From Planctomycetia bacterium (GTDB taxonomy: Bacteria > Planctomycetota > UBA1135 > GCA-002686595): a stretch of 64,000 nt of DNA. The position numbers were made by a program, and so were the translations under genes. The first letter of the stretch is position 1. The number at the start of each line of letters is the position of its first letter. Location of the stretch: positions 12,926-76,925 of the forward strand of contig SXKQ01000153.1 of assembly GCA_005778045.1 (NCBI GenBank). Reading direction: 5' to 3'. Positions 8,442-17,511 of the stretch are shown piece after piece. Below the pieces are notes generated by a model. The model had not been told where the DNA came from and made no database searches. It was given only the letters and a program-made list of their open reading frames with translations.

Positions 8442-9908
8442 TCACTGCGAGATGAAGAACTGCAGTCCGTCGGAGAGGTTCGTCGTCTTCGGCGCCGGCG
8501 GGTCGCGGTACCAGCTCTGGGCCCAGACGGACGTGCCGACCGGGTAGGAGAGGCCCGAACCGGTGAGCCACGCGTTCCAGTCGAGGGTGAAGCTGCCATT
8601 GCAGTTGCCGAGCGCGCCGCCCGAGCCCTGCGACGCTGTGCGCTGCGTCGGAGCCTTGACGCACAGGAAGCTCACGCTGCCGGCGCCCCAACTCTGCGAG
8701 GCCGCGCCCGCGAGGCTGTAGAAGATGATGCCCGACTTTTGGCCCTCGACGTTGTTCACGGTCAGGATGAAGGGGCTGGCCTGCGAGGCGCTGGCGTAGC
8801 CGCTTGACGTGACCGTGGCGTTGCAGCCGCTCGTGCTCGTACCGGCCGTGCAGTAGGCATAGGTCTCGGTGGGCGGCTCGAGGCGGAAGAAGTAGACCGC
8901 GCGGTTGCCGAAGTCGAGGACGGCCAGCGTGCCCGTCGGGGCGTTCCAGCTGAAGTCGAACCAGGCCGTGGACAGGCCGACGGGAGTGAAGGAACCCCAG
9001 TTGACGGTGTGCGAGACGCCGGTGGGGCTCGTCACCATCACGCGCTGGAAGAAGTCCTGCACGCCCGAGCCGTCGGGGCGGTTGTTGAAGATCAGGCGGT
9101 CGCCGTAGGGCGTGTTGATGTAGGCGATGTTCTGGCCCGCCGTGAAGCCGGCCGTGCCGCTCTCGGGGAGCGTCACGATCACCGTGCCGCCCGAGCTGGC
9201 GTTCGAGCCCGTGCGCGGGGCGCGGATGACGTCGTTCTCGCGGCGCAGGTAGATGTCGCCGGTGTCGGGGTCGAACTCGGTGTCACGCCAGAGCGTGCCG
9301 GTGGTTCCGGTCGTCTGGAACGAGAAGCCAGTGGTCGCGTCGTACATCACCGCTCCGCCGACCGTGGCGTTCAGCGCACGCCGCGCGGCACCGAAGCTCG
9401 TCCAGCCCACGCCTGCGTCCACGCCGCCGACGCCCGGGTCGAAGGACACGCCGCTCGCGCCGCGCGCCGTCTGGTTCCACAGGTTGGTCGCGCTGCCAGA
9501 GGCCGACACGTTCCAGGCGCTGATGCCGTTCGCCACGGCCACGCCGAGGTCGAGGGCGGCGACGAGCGTGTTGCCCTGAATGTCGAGGCCCGAGTAGCCA
9601 CGCAGGCCGGTCGGGGTGGCCTGCGCGAAGCGCGTGCCGTAGCTGTGAGCGCCGCTCAGCGGGTTGAGGATCTCGACGATTGCCGAAGGCTGTGCCGTTG
9701 ACGTGTTGCAGAAGCCGGCGACCCAGCAGCGCGAGCCGTTCCACGCGATCGCCGAGGGGTTGGTGCCGATGAACTCGGCGGCGGACGCCGTGGACGTCGA
9801 GAAGATGTTGATCGTGGCGAGGTGCGTGAACGTCGTTTGGGTCGGCGTCTGCGCGAGGAGAGACGGAGCCACTAGCGCTGCGGCCAAGGTGAGGTGCAGG
9901 GTACGCAT
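8442..9908 (-). CDS. secreted protein with shared four-cysteine C-terminal domain
   Basis: This 488-residue protein has a clear signal peptide (MRTLHLTLAAALVAPSLLAQ). The central part (about 25-345) is rich in Gly, Thr, Ser and Asn and has spaced strand-like segments such as AALDLGVAVANGISAW and WRDTEFDPDTGDIYLRR, which suggests a beta-propeller or similar all-beta fold without catalytic motifs I recognise. The last ~137 residues (352-488) form a domain with four cysteines (YC...GC, FLCV, GNCNG), a GG before the fourth cysteine and a WAQSWYRDP motif. The same domain ends two other unrelated exported proteins in this window. The gene is divergent from the GHL10 gene and convergent with argH. 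Function is unknown; extracellular or cell-surface attachment is likely. Confidence 0.85.
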   Translation of the reverse strand: MRTLHLTLAAALVAPSLLAQTPTQTTFTHLATINIFSTSTASAAEFIGTNPSAIAWNGSRCWVAGFCNTSTAQPSAIVEILNPLSGAHSYGTRFAQATPTGLRGYSGLDIQGNTLVAALDLGVAVANGISAWNVSASGSATNLWNQTARGASGVSFDPGVGGVDAGVGWTSFGAARRALNATVGGAVMYDATTGFSFQTTGTTGTLWRDTEFDPDTGDIYLRRENDVIRAPRTGSNASSGGTVIVTLPESGTAGFTAGQNIAYINTPYGDRLIFNNRPDGSGVQDFFQRVMVTSPTGVSHTVNWGSFTPVGLSTAWFDFSWNAPTGTLAVLDFGNRAVYFFRLEPPTETYAYCTAGTSTSGCNATVTSSGYASASQASPFILTVNNVEGQKSGIIFYSLAGAASQSWGAGSVSFLCVKAPTQRTASQGSGGALGNCNGSFTLDWNAWLTGSGLSYPVGTSVWAQSWYRDPPAPKTTNLSDGLQFFISQ

Positions 9909-10099
9909 GAGGTTAGGGGGAGGAGCGGAGGTTGAAGGTTGAGAGGTCAGGGGGATCGGATCGGGCGGAACCTATGGGCTCCGGGGCCCGTCGCAGGGGA
10001 AAACCCAGCAAAACTCGATACCCCTGATCGAATCCTAACCTGACCTGCGGATCTGGTGGGTACTCTTGTTCCAGGCGCTCCATAAACCAAAAACGACCT
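9909..10099. promoter_or_regulatory. divergent intergenic region, probable promoters
   Basis: This 191-base gap separates two divergent genes for secreted proteins that share the same C-terminal domain, so promoters for both should lie here. It is less GC-rich than the genes (for example near 10010-10035 and 10080-10098). No convincing -35/-10 pair or operator palindrome could be picked by eye. Confidence 0.4.
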
Positions 10100-12094
10100 A
10101 TGCGTCACTTCTTCCGCCATCTTCGCACCGCCCTCCTGCTGGCCTTGGGTCTGACGGGCCTTGCTCCCGTCGTGACAGCGCAGGCCAGCGAGGTCCGGGC
10201 CTGCTGGCTCACCCAGTACGCCTACCTCTCCCAGACCGAGGCCGGCCTGCGCGGATTCGCCCAGAACATGCGCAGTGGGGGCATCAACACGGTCTACGTG
10301 GCCATGTACGCGGGCGGCGGCGTCACTTACTGGCCCAGCAAGGCCTTCCAGACCGCGGGCGGCACCTGGGCCAGTCCCAGCTTCGATTGGGCCCATCACC
10401 TGATCCGCATCTTCCATGAGGAAGGCCTGCAGGTCGGCGCCTGGTTCGAGTACGGGCTGGCGCTCGGCAGCTCGACCCACCCCGTGGCCGTGGCGCATCC
10501 CGACTGGCTGGCGCGCGACTCCGCGGGCGGCGCGGTGACCGGCGAGAACGGCGGATTCGTCTTCCTGTCGCCGGGCCACCCCCAAGTGGTCCAGCTGATG
10601 AAGGACATGGCCAAGGAGCTCGCGGAGAACTACGACTTCGACGACATCCAGCTCGACCGCTTCCGCTGGGGACGCAAGTCGACGGGGCGCGAGTATGGCT
10701 ACGAGACGGTCACCGCGAGCGCCTACCAGGCCCAGTACGGCACGCCCCCGCCGAGCAACGTGAACAGCACCAACTGGGTCACGTTCCGCGAGAACCTCGT
10801 CAACAACGCCGTGCAGCAGTGCTACAGCGTGATCAAGGCCGCCAACCCGAAGATCTGCGTGTCGAGCGCTCCGCTCGGCTCCTATGGCCTGACGCAGATG
10901 ATGCAGCGCTGGCCCGCGTGGGTCGCCGGGGGCTACCTCGACCTGTGCATGCCGCAGATGTACATGACGACGCTCTCGGCCTTCCAGACCGAGTTCAACA
11001 CGCAGAAGGCGCAGGCGGGCGCGAACCTGAGCAAGCTCGCGGTCGGGTACCGGGCGCAGGACGCCAACGACTGGACGGTCGTGCGCGACCAGCTGAACTA
11101 CGCGCGCTCGCAGGGCGTCGCTCACGGGACCTTGTGGGTCTACCACTTCTACACGAGCGTCCCGGCGATCCAAGACGAGCTCAACAACCTGCCGGATCCG
11201 GGGCAGCCCTGGGCCACGCCCGCCACGAACCCGTTCGTGAGCCCGGACATGATCCAGGTGATCGTCGACAACTCGATGCCGAGCACTCTGGCCGCCTCCT
11301 ACGTCGAGGCCGGCACCGGGTGGTCGACGTCCGCGCAGGCTGACTTCCACGGCTACAACTCGCGCATCGTGCAGGGCGGCTCGGCGGCCAGCGCCGAGTT
11401 CCACGCGCGCATCGATCGCGGTGGGGCCTACGACGTGTACGTCTGGCACAGCGCTTCCTCGAACCGCAACGACGCCGCGCCGTTCACAGTCCACCACGCC
11501 GGCGGGACCAGCACGGTGAACGTCAACCAGCGCTCGAACGGCGGCCGGTGGAATCTGGTCGGTCGCTGGCTGTTCGAGAGCGGCGCGCGCACGAAGCTCG
11601 TGAGCGTGTCCAACGCGGGTGCGCTCGCGGGCGAGTACACCGTCGCGGACGCGGTCAAGCTCGTCTACCGCGACGAGGTGCTGACTTACTGCACGGCCAA
11701 GCCCAACAGCCTCGGCTGCCTCGCCTCGATGACCGCCACGGGCACGCCGACGGTCGCGGGCAGCGACGATTTCGTGGTCCGCGCCACGAACGTGCTCAAC
11801 CAGAAGGCCGGGCTGTTCTTCTGGGGCTTCGCGCCCAAGGCCTCGCCCTTCAGCGGCGGCACGATGTGCGTGCAGGGCCCCCTGCGGCGCTCGGCGCAGC
11901 TCGACTCGGGCGGCACGACCGGCCAGAACTGCACGGGCAACTACTCGTTCGCGCTCACCCACGCCTACATGGCCGCGCAGGGCCTCTCGCCGGGTACGTC
12001 AGTGTTCGGCCAGTTCTGGAGCCGCGACCCGCTACACCCCGACAATTCGACCATCGGGCTCACTGGCGGCATCAGCTTCGTCGTCCGGCCCTAG
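10100..12094 (+). CDS. secreted GHL10 (DUF187)-type glycoside hydrolase with golvesin-like and four-cysteine C-terminal domains
   Basis: This 664-residue exported protein has a signal peptide ending near VVTAQA (about residue 29). Residues ~32-375 match glycosyl-hydrolase-like 10 proteins: RACWLTQYAY, GINTVYVAMYA, the VGAWFEYGLALG segment, and YDFDDIQLDRFRWG with acidic residues placed as in TIM-barrel hydrolases, then LDLCMPQMYMT. Residues ~388-525 fit a golvesin/xanthan-lyase CBD-like beta-sandwich (VIVDNSMP, AGTGWSTSAQADFHGYNSR, YDVYVWHSASSNRNDAAPFTVHH). Residues 530-664 are the shared four-cysteine domain (YC...GC, MCV, QNCTG, FGQFWSRDP). It probably cleaves an extracellular polysaccharide; the substrate is unknown. 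Its 3' end overlaps the convergent SenB-like gene by 23 bases. Confidence 0.87.
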   Translation: MRHFFRHLRTALLLALGLTGLAPVVTAQASEVRACWLTQYAYLSQTEAGLRGFAQNMRSGGINTVYVAMYAGGGVTYWPSKAFQTAGGTWASPSFDWAHHLIRIFHEEGLQVGAWFEYGLALGSSTHPVAVAHPDWLARDSAGGAVTGENGGFVFLSPGHPQVVQLMKDMAKELAENYDFDDIQLDRFRWGRKSTGREYGYETVTASAYQAQYGTPPPSNVNSTNWVTFRENLVNNAVQQCYSVIKAANPKICVSSAPLGSYGLTQMMQRWPAWVAGGYLDLCMPQMYMTTLSAFQTEFNTQKAQAGANLSKLAVGYRAQDANDWTVVRDQLNYARSQGVAHGTLWVYHFYTSVPAIQDELNNLPDPGQPWATPATNPFVSPDMIQVIVDNSMPSTLAASYVEAGTGWSTSAQADFHGYNSRIVQGGSAASAEFHARIDRGGAYDVYVWHSASSNRNDAAPFTVHHAGGTSTVNVNQRSNGGRWNLVGRWLFESGARTKLVSVSNAGALAGEYTVADAVKLVYRDEVLTYCTAKPNSLGCLASMTATGTPTVAGSDDFVVRATNVLNQKAGLFFWGFAPKASPFSGGTMCVQGPLRRSAQLDSGGTTGQNCTGNYSFALTHAYMAAQGLSPGTSVFGQFWSRDPLHPDNSTIGLTGGISFVVRP

Positions 12095-13055
12095 GTTCGA
12101 GCTCGAGCCGCGCGAGCAGCTCGCGCCAAGCCGCGACTTCACGTGCCCGCTCGAAGAGTGGGCGTCGGGTCGCTCCAGCGATCGTCAGGCCTGTCAAGAA
12201 CCGAGGATCGAACTCGGCCTGCTCCAGCAGTCTCGCGAGCCCCGTGGCATCGCCGGGCTCGAACAGGCCAGGGTGGTCCGCTCCGAGCATGCCGAGCGCG
12301 CCATCGGTGCGCGTTGCGAGGATCGGAGTCGAGGCCATCAGGGCCTCGGCCAGCGCGCCCGGTCCGCCTTCGGAGCGCGAGGGCAATACCAGCAGGTGGG
12401 CGCTAGCGATCGCGCGCAGGGTCTCGAGGCGCGAGCACGGACCGAGCCAGCGCCAGCGGCCTCCCGACTCGCTCTCCCGGCGCGCCTCTGCTGCGAGCGC
12501 AGCGTCGAGTGAGTCGCCGAGGTGCTCGATCACGAGTCGTGAGTCCGCACGCACGAGTCGCCCAGCGCGGGCCGCGAGCAGCGGGTCCTTGACGGCGCGC
12601 AGGTGGCCGACGACTCGCACGACGAACGCCTCCGGCGCTCGTGGAAGCGCGGGTCACGACGGAGCGGACTGCAGGATCACATGCGTTCGCGTTCGCAGCT
12701 GCGAGGGAACGCGCGCTGCAGAGGCAGGCTGCAGCGCGACAATCGCGTCGCACAGCGGAAGCACGTCCGTGGCTTCAGGCAAGCCGTCCAGGCGCTCGTT
12801 CAGGTCGGTTCCCGTGACGGCGCAGGCGATGCGCGTGCGCGGAGAGAGCCGATGACAGCGCACCACCGACGCGCCACTCTTGCGGGCGTTGAGGGCCACC
12901 AGCAGGTCGACCTCGCGACCGCTCCACTCCCGAAGGACGCGCACCTCGCAGCCCAGCTCGCGGAGGACGCCCGCCCAGCGCAAGGCTGTCACGCGGTTCC
13001 CCGTGTTCACTCCCGGCGGCGCGGGGTGGACGATCTCGACGCGCCCGCTAGCCAC
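12072..13055 (-). CDS. SenB-like (TIGR04348) glycosyltransferase interrupted by one in-frame UGA
   Basis: Read from the GTG at 13055, this is a 327-residue GT-B protein resembling SenB/TIGR04348. SenB is the selenosugar synthase of selenoneine synthesis; many TIGR04348 members are uncharacterised. N-terminal motifs are EIVHPAPPG, GNRVTALRWAG, DLLVALNARKS and AVTGTDLN. The C-terminal half has VRVVGHLRAVKDP, EHLGDSLD, LLVLPSRSEGGPGALAEAL and a GLFEPGD segment. Codon 134 is TGA (12654-12656), in the linker between the two halves, and both halves stay in the same frame with good family motifs. The options are a nonsense mutation, restart at the GTG at 12620, a sequence error, or selenocysteine, since a SECIS-like hairpin follows. 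No senA or senC/selD lies nearby. The GTG overlaps the end of moaA by 8 bases. Confidence 0.7.
12622..12642 (-). promoter_or_regulatory. SECIS-like hairpin after the UGA of the SenB-like gene
   Basis: On the minus-strand RNA, ACGAGCGCC pairs with GGCGUUCGU (9 bp, one G-U) around a GGA triloop. The loop begins 21 nt after the UGA and has G in both of its first two positions, which fits the bacterial SECIS model (loop 16-37 nt from UGA, G in the first two loop bases). In such GC-rich DNA hairpins also arise by chance, so this is a candidate only. Confidence 0.4.
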
Positions 13056-14142
13056 CGCGCGTGTGCATCTCGAGGTGGGGGTCGCGACGCAGGGCGTCGA
13101 GTCCGACCAGGGGGCCGCGCGCGAGCTCCTCGAGGCGCTGCTCGGCGCCGCGATCGGCGCGAGCATTCCACGTCGAGCGCAGGCGGGCGGCGATCGACGC
13201 GTCCGTCGCTCCGGCGCGCAGGAGCTCGCGCAGGTCGAGCCCGAGGCGCGCGTAGAGGCACAGGTACCACATCCCGTCGGCGGTGAGGCGCGCGCGGTCG
13301 CAGCGCGAGCAGAAGGGCGCGGTGGTCGAGGCGATGATGCCGAAGAGCGTGCCATCGCGCAGGCGGAAGCGCTCGGCGGGTGCGCTCGAATGCTCGGCGA
13401 GCGGCTCGATCTCGCCGTGGCGCGCAGCGATGGTCGCGAGGATCTCGGCACGCGAGACGACGGCCGTGGGGGACCAGCGCGTCGCGCCACCGACGTCCAT
13501 GTACTCGATGAAGCGCAGCTCGAGGCCGCGCTCGCTGGCGAAGTCGAGCAGCCCGAGCAGCTCGCCCTCGTTGGTCCCGCGCATCACGACCATGTCGAGC
13601 TTCACGCGGCCCGGCCAGCGTCCCGCGGCTGCGTCGATGCCGGCGAGCACCTTCGCGAGACCTTGGCGACGCGTCAGGGCCTCGAACACATCCTCGCGCA
13701 GCGTGTCGAGGCTGACCGTGATGCGGTGCAGGCCCGCGTCGGCGAGCGCGTCGGCCTGCTCCGCGAGCAACAGGCCGTTGGTGGTGAGCGCGATGTCCTC
13801 GAGCGCGGGGATCCCGGCGAGCTGGCGCACGAGCTCGTGCAGGTCGTGGCGCAGGAGTGGCTCTCCGCCCGTGAGGCGCACCTTGCGCACGCCGAGCGTC
13901 GTGAACACGCGTACGAGCCGCGCGAGCTCCTCGAAGCGCAGCAGGTGCTCCTTCGGCAGCCAGCGGTACTCCTCCTCCGGCATGCAGTACGCGCAGCGCA
14001 GGTTGCAGCGGTCCGTGACCGAGATCCGCAGGTTCGCGAGCGGCCGGCCGAGCGTGTCGAGGGCGGGTTGCACGGGCGCAACAGTATGGCGAGCGGGTTG
14101 CCGCGCCGGTGGTGCGAGGGCGGGATTCGGATCCGATCGCAT
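13048..14142 (-). CDS. moaA: GTP 3',8-cyclase (molybdenum cofactor synthesis)
   Basis: MoaA is the radical SAM enzyme that converts GTP to the cyclic precursor at the start of molybdopterin synthesis. The 364-residue protein shows both Fe-S cluster sites: CNLRCAYC (C46, C50, C53) and the C-terminal CSRC...C set (C278, C281, C295, spacing CX2CX13C). It ends in Gly-Gly, as functional MoaA proteins do. Other marks are GGEPLLR, TNGLLL and RFIEYMDVGG. The first ~22 residues are atypical and the true start may be the GTG giving VAPVQPALDTLGRPL. No other moa genes lie nearby. The cofactor would serve the molybdopterin oxidoreductase at 57067-59850. It is probably co-transcribed with the SenB-like gene. 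Confidence 0.93.
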   Translation of the reverse strand: MRSDPNPALAPPARQPARHTVAPVQPALDTLGRPLANLRISVTDRCNLRCAYCMPEEEYRWLPKEHLLRFEELARLVRVFTTLGVRKVRLTGGEPLLRHDLHELVRQLAGIPALEDIALTTNGLLLAEQADALADAGLHRITVSLDTLREDVFEALTRRQGLAKVLAGIDAAAGRWPGRVKLDMVVMRGTNEGELLGLLDFASERGLELRFIEYMDVGGATRWSPTAVVSRAEILATIAARHGEIEPLAEHSSAPAERFRLRDGTLFGIIASTTAPFCSRCDRARLTADGMWYLCLYARLGLDLRELLRAGATDASIAARLRSTWNARADRGAEQRLEELARGPLVGLDALRRDPHLEMHTRGG

Positions 14143-14199
14143 GCGCGGGCCTCGCTAGACTCGGCCGCGACGCCCCCTTTCCACGGAGTCCCACGCCCC

Positions 14200-17100
14200 A
14201 TGCAGATCCGCGTTGCACTTCTCGCGCTCCTTGCGCTGTCCGCTCCCGCCGCCGCCCAGATCCGAGTCCCGGCCGTGCTCGACGATGGCATGGTGCTGCA
14301 GCGCGGCGAGGCCACGACGCTCTTCGGGCGCGCGCAGCCCGGCGCGACGATCTCGATCGAGCCCTCGTGGATCAAGGGCACATTTGCCGCCACGGCCGAT
14401 GTCAGTGGCGAGTGGCGCGTGCAGGTGCCGGCGCAGGAAGCTGGCGGCCCCCATACGCTGCGCCTCGTCGGCGACGGCGAGCGCGTCGTGCAGGACGTGT
14501 GGATCGGCGAGGTCTGGCTGTGCTCGGGCCAGTCGAACATGGAGTGGCAGGTGAAGGCTTTCCCGAACGCGCTGCCCGGGTATCCCGGCGCCGCGGACGA
14601 GGTCGCAGCCGCGGACTTGCCGCAGGTGCGCGTGTTCGACGTGACGAACCGCGTGTCGAACCACGAGCGCCGCGACGTGCAGGGCAAATGGGTCACGAGC
14701 TCGCCTGCGACCGCGGGCGAGTTCAGCGCGACGGCGTTCTACTTCGCTCGCATGCTGCACAAGGAACTTGGCGTGCCGGTGGGCGTCGTCACCGCGGACT
14801 GGGGTGGCACGCCCGTGGAGTCGTGGGTGAGCGCGCAGGGGCTGGCGGAGTTCCCGGAGTTCTCCGGGGCGCTCGAGTCGCTCGCGGCGTCGGTCGATCC
14901 GAACCTGCGCTGGGAGCGCCAGCGCGCGAGCGGCAGCGGCTGGTGGGACAGCGCCGACGCGCGCGGACCGCGGCGTGTCGCGGCGGGCTGGAACACCACT
15001 GGCTTCGACGACGGCACTTGGAAGACCTTCGAGCTGCCGGCGACGTTCTCGGGCGAGCTCGGCAGCTTCGACGGATTCGCGTACTTCCGCAGGGAAGTCG
15101 AGCTTCCCGCGAGCTGGGAAGGCAAGGGCGCGACGCTCGAGCTCGGGCCGATCGACGACCGCGATGACGCTTGGTTCGACGGCACCCACGTCGGCAAGGA
15201 GCACGAGGACGGCCGTTGGGGCACGCCGCGCCGCTACAAGCTGGCGCCGGAGCTCGTGAAGGCCGGGCGTCGTGCGGTCGCCGTGCGCGTGCTCGACACC
15301 GCTGGCACTGGCGGCATCAACGGCAAGCCGGAGCAGCTGCGCATCACGAGCGACGACGCCGCGCTGGGCTCGCTCCCGCTCGCGGGTACGTGGCGCTACC
15401 ACATGGGCGCGCGCATGAGCGAGATGCCGCCGATCGGGCAGGGCGCCGGCCCGCAGTTCGGCGCGGGCACCGCGAGTGCGCTGTGGAACGGCATGATCGC
15501 GCCGCTGCGCTCGCTGTCGTTCAAGGGCGTGCTCTGGTACCAGGGCGAATCCAACGTCAGCCGCGCGAAGCAGTACGAGACGCTCTTTCCCGCGATGATC
15601 GCCGACTGGCGTGCGCAGTTCCGCAACGGCGAGTTCCCGTTCCTGTTCGTGCAGATCGCGCCGTTCCAGTACGGCAACGCGACGGCGAGCGAGTCCGCCG
15701 AGCTGCGCGACGCGCAGCGCAAGACGCTCGCGCTCTCGCCCAACACGGGCATGGCCATCACGATGGACCTCGGCGACGCAGGCGACATCCACCCGGCGCG
15801 CAAGCAGGACGTCGGCCGCCGTCTCGCGCTGCTCGCGCTCGCGAAGGCCTATGAACGCACTGTCGTCTCGAGCTCGGGGCCGCTCTATCGCTCGATGAAA
15901 GTCGAGGGCAGCGTGGCGCGGCTCCAGTTCGAGCATGACGACGGCGGGCTCGTGTACACGCCGACGCAGCCGAGCGGCTGGCTGCTCGCAGGTGAGAACA
16001 AGGAGTTCTTCGGGGTGACCCCGAAGGTCGAGGGTGGCAGCGTGGTGCTCTCTCACCCCAAGGTCACCAAGCCGGCGGCGGTGCGCTACGCATGGAGCAA
16101 CGTCGGCGTCTCGAACCTCGTGAACGGCGCGGGACTGCCGGCCTCGAGCTTCCGCACGGACGACTGGTCGGGTCCCACGATCGTCGGGGACTCCGGCAAG
16201 ACGCCGCACCTGACGGACGAGGCGGGTTTCGTCGCGTTGTTCAACGGCCGTGATCTCTCCGGCTGGCGCAACGTCAATTGCTCGCCGTCCACGTGGACGG
16301 TGAACGACGGCGTGATCGACTGCTCGGGCTTCCCGACGGGCATCCTGTGCTCGGACCGGCAGTACGAGAACTTCGTGTTCGAGATGGAGTGGCGCCACCT
16401 CGCCGAGCAGGGCAACGCGGGCCTGTTCCTGTGGAGTGATCCGCTGACCGCGCGTGGCCAGCCCTTCTCGCGCTCGATCGAGGTGCAGGTGATGACCGGC
16501 ATGGAAGGTCCCGGCTACACGAGTCAGGGCGACGTGTTCCCGATCCACGGCGCCACGATGAAGCCCGTGAACGGCCGCGGCGGCTCGCGGGCATTTCCCA
16601 CGGAGTCGCGCATGAATCCCGGCGGCCAGTGGAATCACTACCGCGTCACGTGCATCGACGGGAAGCTCGAGCTCGCCGTCAACGGCAAGGTCGTGACGAC
16701 CGGCACCGACTGCAAGCCGCGCCGCGGCTACATCTGCCTCGAGTCCGAGGGCGCGCCCGCGCAGTTCCGCAACCTGCGCGTCAAGGAGCTTCCGGCGGCG
16801 AGCCCCGACATCGCGGCCACGCCCGGCATGACCTGCGACACGCACGCGGGCTTCCGCTCGCTCTACAATGGCCGCGACTTCGCGGGCTGGAAGTTTGGGC
16901 CCGAGCACGAGGGGCACTGGAAGGCGGACGACTGGACGATCTCCTTCGACGGGCAGGGCACGCACCTGTGGACCGAAGAGGAGTTCGGCGACTTCGAGCT
17001 CATCTGCGACTGGCGCTGGAGCGGCCCCGCGCACGACGCGGACTTGCCGGTGATCCTGCCGAGCGGCGACTACGTGCAGGAGAACGGCCAGCAGAAGAAG

Positions 17101-17460
17101 CAGCGCGTGCAGGAGTGCGGCGACAGCGGCATCTACCTGCGCGGCAACGACAAGAGCCAGGTCAACATCTGGTGCTGGCCGATCGGCTCGGGCGAAGTCT
17201 ACGGCTACCGCACGGACGGCAAGATGAGCGCCGCCGTGCGCGCCGGCGTGACGCCGAAGGAGAACGCGGACGCGCCGCTCGGCGAGTGGAACCGCTTCTT
17301 CATCACCATGAAGGGCTCGCGGCTGACCGTCGTGCTCAACGGGAAGACCGTGATCGAGAACGCGGAGCTGCCGGGCGTGCCCGCGCGCGGCGCGCTCGCG
17401 CTGCAGCAGCACGGCTCGCCGCTCCAGTTCGCGAACCTCTACGTGCGATCGCTCGACTGA
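14200..17460 (+). CDS. secreted sialate O-acetylesterase fused to two DUF1080 domains
   Basis: This 1086-residue exported protein has a signal peptide (MQIRVALLALLALSAPAAAQ). Residues ~20-650 form a SASA-type carbohydrate esterase: the nucleophile motif CSGQSNMEW (108-116), GVVTADWGGTPVESW, GVLWYQGESNV and the distal catalytic pair in GDIHPARKQ (D529, H531). A galactose-binding-like insert (TTGFDDGTWKTFELPATF) interrupts it at ~265-385. Two DUF1080 (3-keto-disaccharide hydrolase or laminin-G-like) domains follow: ~670-866 from FVALFNGRDLSGW and ~884-1086 from FRSLYNGRDFAGW. SASA enzymes remove O-acetyl groups from sugars, and DUF1080 proteins are typical of planctomycetes. The tandem pair on one esterase suggests degradation of acetylated glycans. 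It is convergent with the next gene across a hairpin terminator. Confidence 0.9.
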   Translation: MQIRVALLALLALSAPAAAQIRVPAVLDDGMVLQRGEATTLFGRAQPGATISIEPSWIKGTFAATADVSGEWRVQVPAQEAGGPHTLRLVGDGERVVQDVWIGEVWLCSGQSNMEWQVKAFPNALPGYPGAADEVAAADLPQVRVFDVTNRVSNHERRDVQGKWVTSSPATAGEFSATAFYFARMLHKELGVPVGVVTADWGGTPVESWVSAQGLAEFPEFSGALESLAASVDPNLRWERQRASGSGWWDSADARGPRRVAAGWNTTGFDDGTWKTFELPATFSGELGSFDGFAYFRREVELPASWEGKGATLELGPIDDRDDAWFDGTHVGKEHEDGRWGTPRRYKLAPELVKAGRRAVAVRVLDTAGTGGINGKPEQLRITSDDAALGSLPLAGTWRYHMGARMSEMPPIGQGAGPQFGAGTASALWNGMIAPLRSLSFKGVLWYQGESNVSRAKQYETLFPAMIADWRAQFRNGEFPFLFVQIAPFQYGNATASESAELRDAQRKTLALSPNTGMAITMDLGDAGDIHPARKQDVGRRLALLALAKAYERTVVSSSGPLYRSMKVEGSVARLQFEHDDGGLVYTPTQPSGWLLAGENKEFFGVTPKVEGGSVVLSHPKVTKPAAVRYAWSNVGVSNLVNGAGLPASSFRTDDWSGPTIVGDSGKTPHLTDEAGFVALFNGRDLSGWRNVNCSPSTWTVNDGVIDCSGFPTGILCSDRQYENFVFEMEWRHLAEQGNAGLFLWSDPLTARGQPFSRSIEVQVMTGMEGPGYTSQGDVFPIHGATMKPVNGRGGSRAFPTESRMNPGGQWNHYRVTCIDGKLELAVNGKVVTTGTDCKPRRGYICLESEGAPAQFRNLRVKELPAASPDIAATPGMTCDTHAGFRSLYNGRDFAGWKFGPEHEGHWKADDWTISFDGQGTHLWTEEEFGDFELICDWRWSGPAHDADLPVILPSGDYVQENGQQKKQRVQECGDSGIYLRGNDKSQVNIWCWPIGSGEVYGYRTDGKMSAAVRAGVTPKENADAPLGEWNRFFITMKGSRLTVVLNGKTVIENAELPGVPARGALALQQHGSPLQFANLYVRSLD

Positions 17461-17488
17461 GGCGCCGAGAGCGTCGCGACACGCAGGC

Positions 17489-17508
17489 GGGGCCGCGCGA
17501 GCGGCCTC
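17489..17508. terminator. hairpin terminator between convergent genes
   Basis: ggggccgc (17489-17496) pairs with gcggcctc (17501-17508), 8 bp with one G-U, closing a GCGA tetraloop of the stable GNRA class. It is followed on the plus strand by gcttcattt. It lies in the 51-base gap between two convergent genes and may serve both. Confidence 0.65.
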
Positions 17509-17511
17509 GCT

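Noticed and set aside
12622..12656. An alternative 8-bp hairpin directly after the SenB UGA (loop at +12) as the SECIS
   Set aside because: Its loop is too close to the UGA and has no G in the first two bases; the overlapping 9-bp hairpin with loop at +21 fits the model better.
12600..12660. A frameshift in the SenB-like gene
   Set aside because: Both halves are in the same frame relative to each other; translation across 12620-12680 shows only a single in-frame TGA, no shift.
14155..17412. A 1085-codon minus-strand open frame opposite the esterase/DUF1080 gene
   Set aside because: Low-complexity Arg/Ala/His/Val shadow without motifs, start or signal; the plus strand has full catalytic motifs.
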